Shown here piece by piece: positions 1-5,568 of a DNA stretch of 11,367 nt. How positions within the stretch are numbered: the stretch's first letter is position 1; every line of letters begins with the position of its first letter. The DNA is from Chrysochromulina parva. Its lineage: Eukaryota; Haptophyta; Prymnesiales; Chrysochromulinaceae. Under the pieces are notes generated by a model. That model was not told the DNA's origin and made no database searches. It worked only from the letters and a program-made list of their open reading frames with translations. Where the stretch lies: the NCBI GenBank assembly GCA_002887195.1, contig PJAB01001936.1, forward strand, positions 1-11,367. The letters run 5' to 3'. The translations under genes were made by a program, and so were the position numbers.

Positions 1-72
1 CAAGACGAACTACCTGCTCCGTGGCTGTGACGAGAATGGCTCTGAGTGCATGCTAATGGCCTCCCTCATCAG
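1..72 (+). other. RFC1 intron (left end outside window), contains exact copy of the next exon's start
   Basis: The window opens inside an intron that ends CTCATCAG at 72. Positions 1-40 are identical, base for base, to 81-120 in the following exon (period 80). The remaining 32 bases (41-72) form a module with a GCTAAT branch-like motif and the CTCATCAG acceptor. If the duplication covers the whole exon start, the donor GTGAGC lies eight bases left of the window and the intron is 80 bp long. Confidence 0.85.
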
Positions 73-3000
73 GTGAGCAGCAAGACGAACTACCTGCTCC
101 GTGGCTGTGACGAGAATGGCCAACCAATGGAGTCGAGTAAGGTGACCAAAGCGCGCGAGCAAAAGGGATGCAAGGTGAGCGACGAGGAGGGCCCCTGTCA
201 ACCTCTCTGAGTGCATGCTGATTGCCTCCCTCATCAGGCTCGCCTCCCTGAGTGCCTCTCTGAGTGCATGCTGATTGCCTCCCTCATCAGGTGATCGATG
301 AGGATGAGCTCTTCGACATCCTTCGCAAGACGGCGCCGCAGCCGCCAGAGTCCCCTGAGCCCGTGGAGGAGGAGGAGGAGGCGGAGGAGGGCGCGGCGCC
401 ACCTGCCGAGGTGCCGAGGCCCATGGGTGTGAACATGGGTGTGAAGCGCGAGGGCGGCGCCCTCTCCTCCACCTCGACGGGCTCGACGGCCGGTGCAGGC
501 AGCAGAAGCGGCGCCGGCGCCGGCGCAAGCTCGAGCGCAAGCAGCAGCAAGGCGCCGGGAGGGCCCGCGCCCGCGCGCATGGCTCGTGAAGCCACGGGCG
601 ATGAAGCACCGCCCCTCTGGGCCGAAAAGTATCGTCCAACGGCCAAGACGCACCTTGTGGGGAATGCCGATCAGGCGAGGCGACCCGCTGGCCTCTCTGA
701 TGGCATGCTGATTGGCTCGCTCATCAGGCGAAGCTATCTGCTGGCCTCTCTGAGGGCATGCTGATTGGCTCGCTCATCAGGCGAAGCTACCTGCTGGCCT
801 CTCTGAGGGCATGCTGATTGCCTCCCTCATCAGGTGAAGCGACTTGAAGCGTGGCTGGGCTCATGGCACCGTGAGAACGCAGCGCTCGAGGCGGCGGCGG
901 CGGCGAGGGAGAAGGCGCCCAAGGGGCAAGCGGCATCGACCTTCCACAAGGCCGCCCTCCTCTCAGGTGACCCCGCCCTGCATGCAAGTGCCCACCACGG
1001 CGCCGTTGGGCGTGTGCGCACGCTCACCACGGCGCTCACCCTCTCCCCCACAGGCCCCCCCGGGGTGGGCAAGACCTCAACGGCAAAGGTGCTCCTCCAG
1101 GCGCTCAACTACGACGTGGTCGAGCTCAACGCCTCAGACACACGCTCGCAGAAGCAGCTGCAGGCCTTCGCCGGCGACATGGTGGGCAACACGTCGATTG
1201 CGGACTTTGCCGACGGCAAGGTGGGAGGCCAGCAGAGGAAGCTCGCCCTCATCATGTGGCTGCTCACCCTGATGACCTCTGATTGCCTCCCTCATCAGGT
1301 GGGAGGCAAGCAAAGGAAGCTCGCCCTCATCATGGACGAGTGTGATGGCATGAGCGCGGGCGACCGCGGCGGTATGATGGCGCTCCTTGGCGTCATCAAG
1401 GCCTCGAAGATGCCCATCATCTGCATCTGCAACGATCGGCAGTCTGCAAAGGTCAACACCCTCGCCTGATGACCTCTGATGACCGTTGATGACCTCTGAT
1501 GACCGCTGATGACCGCTGATGACCTCTGATGACCTCATCAGGTCAAATCTCTCGCCAACCACGCTCTCGATCTGCGCTTCCGCCGCCCGGCGGCACTCGA
1601 AATCAAGGCCGCGCTCCGTCGCGTCGTCGCGAACGAAGGGTACAAGCTCGGCGAGGAGACGCTCGATAAGATCGCTGAGGCATGCAATGCGGTGAGTCTC
1701 TCTGATGGCCTCTGATGGCCTCTGATGGCCTCTGATGGCCTCTGATGGCCTCTGATGGCCTCTGATGGCCTCTGATGGCCTCTGATGGCCTCTGATGGCC
1801 TCTGATTGCACTCGAAAAGATCGCTGAGGCATGCAAAGCGGTGGGTCCTGTTTTCGATCGATTGGGTTCTCCTGTGGGTCCAGCATGCAAGCGCTCAACA
1901 CGGCGCCCGTGCCCCCTCTCCCCACAGGACATTCGTCAGATGCTCAATCTCCTCCAGATCTGGCGCCCGGCGGCCGGCGCGCCCGGCGCGGGCATGTCGG
2001 CGGGCGACGTGACGAAGAACATGCAGAGCGCCTTCAAGGATGTCGACGTCGGCCCTTTCGACGTCGCCGACAAGTTCTTCCGCGAGCCGAATGCGGACTT
2101 CGACCGACGGCTTCGCCACTATTTCGTGGATACCTCGATGACGCCACTGCTCGTGTACGAGAACTACCTGTCCGTCTCGCCGCCGCCGCCGCCCGGCCTG
2201 CCGCCCGCACAGCTGCAGGCCTGGCTGCTGCACCGCGCGACGCTCGCCTCGGATTTCATTGCATGCTCGGATGTGGTCGGTGCTCGCATTCTGAAGGAGC
2301 AGCAGTGGGGCCTCGCGCCGCTGCACGGCGCGCTCTCGTGCTTGGCGCCCGGCTACATGATGCAGGGCAACCTCGGCCGCCTCCAATTCCCACAGTGGCT
2401 CGGAAGGAACTCGACCGGTAACTCGAAGCGCCAACGGACCCTTCGCGCGCTCGGCGCATGCAAGTTGTGCTCATCACGGCGCCGGTCGCCCTCCCCACAG
2501 GTACGAAGCGCCAACGGCTCCTTCGCGAGCTGACAGGCCACCTGTCGGCGCACGTCTCGGGCTCGAAGGAAGAGGTGGACTGAGTGCCGCTGATTGCCGT
2601 TGATTGCCTCTGATGCTCTCTGATGGCTCCTGAGCGCTCTTGAGTGCCGCTGATTGCCGCTAATTACCGTTGATTGACGTTGATTGACGTTGATTGCCAT
2701 GGATTGATGTGCACTGCAGGTGCGCAATAGCTACGTGCCCGCGCTGCGCCCGCGGCTGCTGCGCCCGCTCGCCGAGCGCGGTACCGACGGTGTGGAAGAG
2801 GTGCTCGAGTCTCTGGATGCGTACGGGATCACCAAGGACGACTTCGACACGATCTTCGAGCTTGAGCTCTTGGTGGGGGGGGGGGCGAAGCCGGCGCTCG
2901 CGCAGATCCCCACAGCCGCCAAGTCCGCCTTGACGCGCAAGTACAACCAGTCGCACCAGCAGTTTGAGAAGAAGAAGGGGGGGGGCGGCGCTGGCGGCGC

Positions 3001-3184
3001 TGGCGGTCTGATGCGTTTCACCGACGATGGCGTCGAGGATGAAGCGGTGGAGGATGAGGGCGGCGACGCCGAAGAGGGCGGCGAGGAGGGCGACGAGGAC
3101 GAGGACGTGAAGCCGGTGGCCGCCAAAAAGGGCGCCGCCTCGGCGGCCTCTGCCAAAGGCAAAGGCAAGGCCAAGGCCAAGTGA
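73..3184 (+). CDS. RFC1: Replication factor C subunit 1 (clamp loader large subunit), 5' partial, nine visible exons
   Basis: RFC1 is the large subunit of the RFC complex, which uses ATP to load PCNA onto primer ends in the nucleus. Proposed exons are 73-174, 291-674, 834-966, 1054-1220, 1299-1451, 1542-1691, 1928-2417, 2501-2574 and 2720-3184. They join in frame into 705 visible residues plus a TGA stop. In order: the end of a BRCT domain (SSKTNYLLRGCDENG, then VIDEDELFDIL); a low-complexity acidic/Ala linker; LWAEKYRPT at the start of the AAA+ module; Walker A GPPGVGKT (about residues 207-214) and VELNASDTRS; Walker B LIMDE; sensor-1 ICICNDR; DIRQMLN; then the RFC1-specific C-terminal domain (VGPFDVADKFF, PLLVYENYL, FPQWLG). 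It ends in an acidic then Lys-rich tail. The N-terminal PCNA-binding region and most of the BRCT domain lie left of the window. An 11-G run (2875-2885) codes for Gly-Gly-Gly and could cause sequencing or slippage errors. Junctions are inferred from homology and GT/GC-AG boundaries, without transcript data. Confidence 0.95.
175..290 (+). other. RFC1 intron (116 bp, phase 0) with two identical 36-bp acceptor modules
   Basis: Donor GTGAGC follows codons Cys-Lys, and the acceptor CTCATCAG restores Lys-Val-Ile-Asp-Glu-Asp of the BRCT end. The first 16 intron bases match the first 16 bases of the exon at 291 in 13 positions. Two identical 36-bp blocks (202-237 and 255-290) are spaced 53 bp apart. 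Each has CTGAT and a complete CTCATCAG acceptor, so position 237 is a potential alternative 3' splice site. Confidence 0.85.
675..833 (+). repeat. RFC1 intron made entirely of three 53-bp tandem units, GC-AG type
   Basis: Units are 675-727, 728-780 and 781-833, exactly 53 bp each. Every unit starts GCGA(A/G)GC, carries CTGAT and ends CATCAG, so each could be a miniature intron. The unit starts resemble the first 13 bases of the downstream exon (834 onward: 9-10 of 13 identical). The donor follows codons Ala-Asp-Gln and is GC rather than GT; the join gives DQ|VKRLEAWL, as RFC1 homology requires. The first two units use GGCTCGCTCATCAG and the last uses GCCTCCCTCATCAG. Confidence 0.88.
967..1053 (+). 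other. RFC1 intron (87 bp) just before the Walker A motif, CCCACAG-type
   Basis: Donor GTGACC splits a Gly codon (phase 1) and acceptor TCCCCCACAG restores SG|PPGVGKT. It belongs to a second sequence type shared with the introns at 1692-1927 and 2418-2500: GCATGCAAG, then an ACGGCGC block, then a C-rich stretch ending in CCCACAG. A short motif, CTCACCACGGCG, occurs near 1023 and an imperfect CCCACCACGGCG near 991. I see no convincing copy of the next exon's start here. Confidence 0.85.
1221..1298 (+). other. RFC1 intron (78 bp) whose first 36 bases copy the next exon
   Basis: Intron bases 1221-1256 and exon bases 1299-1334 are identical at 34 of 36 positions. The copy stops just before the Asp-Glu of Walker B. 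The remaining 42 bases carry two CTGAT motifs and end CTCCCTCATCAG. Removing 78 bp gives ADGK|VGGKQRKLALIMDE, as expected for RFC1. The length is a multiple of three with no in-frame stop, so retention would insert 26 residues, including a second VGGQQRKLALIM, before Walker B. Confidence 0.92.
1452..1541 (+). other. RFC1 intron (90 bp) of CTGATGACC-type decamers
   Basis: The first 15 bases match the exon start at 1542 in 12 positions (GTCAACACCCTCGCC against GTCAAATCTCTCGCC). The rest is a 10-bp tandem array, TGATGACCTC and close variants, ending CTCATCAG. Splicing gives QSAK|VKSLANHALDLRF, which matches RFC1. An in-frame TGA just after the copied segment would end translation if the intron were retained. 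Confidence 0.9.
1692..1927 (+). other. RFC1 intron (236 bp) with decamer array and a copied exon end plus donor
   Basis: Donor GTGAGT follows ...EACNA, and the acceptor CCCCACAG restores DIRQMLN (phase 0). Unlike the other introns, the copy here is of the upstream exon: 1811-1846 repeats 1662-1697 at 33 of 36 positions, including a second donor-like GTGGGT at 1841. No AG acceptor precedes the copy, so it cannot simply be an extra exon. Using the second donor would keep 149 bp and shift the frame. The 3' half (GCATGCAAG, ACGGCGCC, CTCTCCCCACAG) is of the second intron type. Confidence 0.88.
1701..1810 (+). repeat. Intronic decamer array, TCTGATGGCC x10 plus one variant
   Basis: Ten perfect copies of TCTGATGGCC occupy 1701-1800, followed by TCTGATTGCA. 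Each copy contains CTGAT, which matches the general eukaryotic branch-point pattern CTRAY, so the array offers about eleven possible branch sites within one intron. Perfect identity implies recent expansion or ongoing homogenisation, and copy number probably varies between strains. Confidence 0.97.
2418..2500 (+). other. RFC1 intron (83 bp) starting with a copy of the next exon
   Basis: Donor GTAACT (phase 1) and acceptor CTCCCCACAG join NST|GTKRQRLLREL in frame. The first 34 intron bases align with the first 31 bases of the exon at 2501, with 28 of 31 identical and one 3-base gap. The 3' half has GCATGCAAG, ACGGCGCCGGT and CCCTCCCCACAG, linking it to the introns at 967 and 1692. Exon-start copying is therefore not confined to the CTCATCAG class. 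Confidence 0.9.
2575..2719 (+). other. RFC1 last intron (145 bp), degenerate TGATTGC decamers
   Basis: Donor GTGGAC after Lys-Glu-Glu and acceptor CACTGCAG give KEE|VRNSYVPAL, matching the RFC1 C-terminal domain. The body is a decayed roughly 10-bp array based on CGCTGATTGC / CGTTGATTGC with many variants. There is no clear copy of the next exon beyond GTG. An in-frame TGA six bases past the donor shows it must be removed. It looks like an older version of the arrays seen in the other introns. Confidence 0.85.
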
Positions 3185-3227
3185 GATGAGGCCTGCGTGA
3201 CGTCGTCAGGCAAGGGGGCATCATTCG

Positions 3228-3286
3228 CGGCGTCGTCAGGCGCGGCGTCGTCAGGCACGGCGTCGTCAGGCGCGGTTCGTCCGGCG
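3228..3286 (+). repeat. 15-bp tandem repeat 3' of RFC1
   Basis: CGGCGTCGTCAGGCG and close variants run from 3228, with three good copies and a degenerate fourth. The array begins about 45 bp after the RFC1 stop, so it is probably in or near the 3' UTR. Confidence 0.9.
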
Positions 3287-3297
3287 CGGAGGCGCAG

Positions 3298-3452
3298 GCG
3301 CCGTGATGGGCGCGCGGGGCGTGGCTGTGAGGCGCCTCCGAGGACGGTAAGAGCGCCGTGATGGGCGCGCGGGGCGTGGCTGTGAGGCGCCTCCGAGGCG
3401 CCGTGATGGGCGCGCGGGGCGTGGCTGTGAGGCGCCTCCGAGGACGGCAAGA
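3298..3452 (+). repeat. Three-copy tandem repeat, 55/45 bp period, with internal palindrome
   Basis: Copies begin at 3298, 3353 and 3398 with GCGCCGTGATGGGCGCGC. Each includes the 10-bp palindrome GAGGCGCCTC. The middle copy lacks the trailing ~10 bp block (GACGGTAAGA-like), so the second step is 45 instead of 55 bp. The minus strand is open across it only because of repeat composition; I do not call a gene. Confidence 0.93.
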
Positions 3453-4255
3453 GGATTCCAATCTGCCTTCCCCACAAGGGGGGGCAGCATGCGGCGGCGG
3501 CGGCTGAGATGGTGGGGGGCTTTTGCCGATGGCGACGGCCGTGCGCTACAAGTACGGAGGGCGCTCTGGACAGGTGGGTGAGAGCCACGTGGCGGGCGAG
3601 AGCCACGTGGCGGGTGATCTGTGCACAGTCGAGTGGTACGTCCGGCGGGCGTGGGGGCAGACATCGAATATCTTCCTGTGTATCGTGACGTGTTGGTGTG
3701 GACGTCGGATGGTTGGGATGCTTGTTCGTTTTCGAGCGCGCCGGTGGTTAGTCATGGTACCGTCCGGTCGTGGCTTTGCCGTCTCGTTGTGGAACAGGTA
3801 CTAGGCAGGGCCGGTGGGCCGCCCGACCCCGCGACCGCGCTCCCGCGCGGCCCGCGGCGTCGGCCGCACGCCGGCGGTACACAGTGAGTCGAACCGCACA
3901 AACGTGTCCGGGGACGGGGTGTTATGAAGATGTCGCCCGGTCCGCCCGCAGCCGCGCATCCTCGCCTCGACCTCACGCTCACCGACCCGCCGCAGCGTGC
4001 CGGCTCGCGCGTCGCGGCCGGCCGCGGCCGGCCCTTGGCGGCCGCGCGTCGCCACGCGATGCCGATGCGCGATGGCCGGGTCTCGTCTCTCGTGTCTCGA
4101 GACGACTAGACCGTCCATGTTCGGACTGATCAGAAAAGGATCGCAACAGAGAATAGAAAAATGTTTACGGGGCTTTAGCACGCTCAACGACCGCTCGACG
4201 ATCCTCATCGCTCATGACGCACGAGACGACACACGTATATTCTTAGCGAGTCGGT
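3453..4255. other. Gene-free interval between convergent RFC1 and eL14 3' ends
   Basis: No frame gives a recognisable protein. Open frames exist on both strands (for example plus-strand 3523-3804, with MATAVRYKYGG near its start), but they lack a known domain or consistent coding bias. 3820-3890 is an extremely GC-rich patch, and 4120-4250 is less GC-rich and probably holds the eL14 3' UTR. No tRNA or rRNA is recognised. Confidence 0.5.
3584..3611. promoter_or_regulatory. Two G-box palindromes (GCCACGTGGC) 18 bp apart
   Basis: The 10-bp palindrome GCCACGTGGC occurs at 3584-3593 and 3602-3611 inside a perfect 18-bp tandem duplication. CACGTG cores are classic bZIP/bHLH sites in eukaryotes. 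No gene is assigned immediately downstream, so a regulatory role is only a possibility; the pair may simply come from the local duplication. Confidence 0.35.
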
Positions 4256-4980
4256 CTACTTCGATTTGCGGATGGCCGAGCGCTTTGACTTGGCTACCTG
4301 GATCTGGAAGCGCTCGAAGTCGTTCGTCGACGCACGCATCGCGCGGACCTTGCGCTTCTTGCCCTGGCTCGTCTCCTCCCATTTGGCCATGATGCCATCC
4401 GATGTCCAGACCGCTTTCAGCTCCCTGCGCACACGCGCGACGGCGCACGGAAGCGCGTGAGTACCAGCGAGGTGCAATGCGTTGGTGCGTCGCTGCATCT
4501 GTCTGCGACCAAGCATCGACTTGAAGATGCTGCTGATGCTGCTCCCGTTGCCACCGCCTGCCGCTGATGCCCCCGCCGAGGATACCGGTACTGCATGCTG
4601 CCGCCGCCGCCGCGGACGCTCGTCAGCAGCGCCGTGATCGCTGCCAACCTCTGAGTGCCCGCGCCTGGCGCTGCATGGGCATGGGCCCACGGCGATGGCG
4701 GCAGAAACAGCGCGCCGCCTCGAGACGGCGCGGCGTGCGTTCGAGCCCTGGCTGCTGCTCACTTCTCCGAGGCATTGAGCTTGCACTTGACCTTGAGGTC
4801 CGTCAGCTGCAGGCGGCCGATGTTGATCGCGTGGCGGTGGACGCCAGTCACCGGCTCCGGGCCATCGACGAGCACGCGGTTGTTGTCAATCACGTTGACA
4901 ACAGTGCAGAGCTTGTCCATGTCGGGACCGAACGAGATGAGGCACACACGACCGATCTCCACGTGCCGCTTGAACGACAT
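4256..4980 (-). CDS. RPL14: 60S ribosomal protein L14 (eL14), two exons
   Basis: eL14 is a structural protein of the large cytosolic ribosomal subunit. Exon 1 is 4980-4763 and exon 2 is 4424-4256 (minus strand). They join in frame into 128 residues plus TAG, close to the usual eL14 length of about 130-140. Exon 1 encodes MSFKRHVEIGRVCLISFGPD, DNNRVLVDGP and LQLTDLKVKC, the KOW/SH3-like rRNA-binding fold. Exon 2 encodes AVWTSDGIMAKWEE and the basic tail FERFQIQVAKSKRSAIRKSK. I chose the ATG at 4980 because family members start with Met followed closely by Phe-Lys-Arg; an in-frame ATG at 4998 would add six residues (MQEAAV). The 5' end faces the TPI gene across a shared divergent interval. Confidence 0.95.
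4425..4762 (-). other. eL14 intron (338 bp)
   Basis: Donor GTGAGC (4762-4757) and acceptor TGTGCGCAG (ending 4425) join SEK|ELKAV in frame. It is much longer than the RFC1 introns, contains no decamer array and does not copy the next exon. I looked for a snoRNA, since ribosomal-protein introns often host them, but saw no paired C box and D box. Confidence 0.9.
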
Positions 4981-5568
4981 GACTGCTGCTTCCTGCACGG
5001 GAGTCGGCCATACGGGTCGTCAGGTCAGGCGGGCCGTCGGCCAGGCACTTAAGGACGCGCAGCCACAGCATAGAGACGAGGAGCAGAAGCGGGCCTCGCC
5101 TGAGTGTGCACGTGGAAAGATCAACTCGACGCTTCCTGAAATACACATTTCACACCAACCTTTTTCAAAAAGTAAGGTCAAGTCAAGTCAAAGTCAGTTG
5201 TTTATGAAGTGACTTGACTTGACTACCAGCAGGAGACAGCAGCTCGCCCCTTGGAGAGCGCTCGCCAGCACGACAGGCGATTGGACATAGGCGCCTACAC
5301 CGCGAGCCCTGTCATGCCCCGTCCCGCAATTTCCGTCCCGCATCACCCAGGGGGGCACAGCGGGCACGCTGGGATTTCGGCCGACCGGGCCTTCCCTTTC
5401 AGAACGAATGACCAATGAAGGGCGCGATTCGGCATGAATCTTGACAAATCACCGACGCATCCGTCGGCCTCGACCTCGGGTCGCGATCCGTCAGGCCACG
5501 CGACGCCCTCGAAGGGCGCGCTCCTCGCTCGCTCTCGCTCCCCACGCCCCAAAGCAACTCGACCACCA
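4981..5568. promoter_or_regulatory. Divergent 5' region between eL14 and TPI
   Basis: This 588-bp interval separates the two start codons and must hold both promoters and 5' leaders. It includes an A/T-richer block around 5140-5215 and the inverted repeat at 5177-5223. An upstream in-frame ATG of the TPI frame occurs at 5434. A short upstream reading frame (MADSRAGSSS...) overlaps the eL14 start on the minus strand. No TATA box is evident. Confidence 0.55.
5177..5223. repeat. Perfect 14-bp inverted repeat, 19-bp spacer
   Basis: GTCAAGTCAAGTCA at 5177-5190 is the exact reverse complement of 5210-5223. Each arm is itself a repeat of the 5-mer GTCAA / TTGAC, and the spacer carries a further AAGTCA. 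It lies in the divergent eL14/TPI promoter region and could be a cruciform, a hairpin in a transcript, or clustered binding sites. Confidence 0.95.

Noticed and set aside
1452..1541. C/D-box snoRNA (many TGATGA and CTGA words)
   Set aside because: The words come from the 10-bp tandem repeat and there is no unique C...D pairing, terminal stem or guide; branch-point-rich intron sequence explains them.
1701..1810. CRISPR-like array
   Set aside because: The units are contiguous 10-mers without spacers, inside an intron of a eukaryotic gene.
1811..1840. Extra 30-bp RFC1 exon duplicating the previous exon end
   Set aside because: No AG acceptor lies just upstream, and adding it would duplicate KIAEACNA-type residues not expected in the family.
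1134..1925. 263-residue minus-strand open frame with repeated GHQRPSEAIR peptide
   Set aside because: It runs antisense through RFC1 exons and the intronic decamer arrays; the repeated peptide is only the array read backwards, while the plus strand carries clear RFC1 motifs.
2731..3606. 291-residue minus-strand open frame
   Set aside because: Antisense to the RFC1 C terminus and the GC-rich repeats; Ser/Pro/Ala low complexity with no domain.
3523..3804. Small plus-strand gene starting MPMATAVRYKYGG
   Set aside because: No domain is recognised. Possible splice sites (CAG|GTGGGT at 3573, GTGCACAG at 3628) give a short product that soon stops.
5434..5568. Plastid-type N-terminal presequence on TPI from the ATG at 5434
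   Set aside because: The extra 45 residues are Ser/Pro/Arg-rich without a hydrophobic signal segment, and the 5569 ATG has better context and begins the MGC motif.
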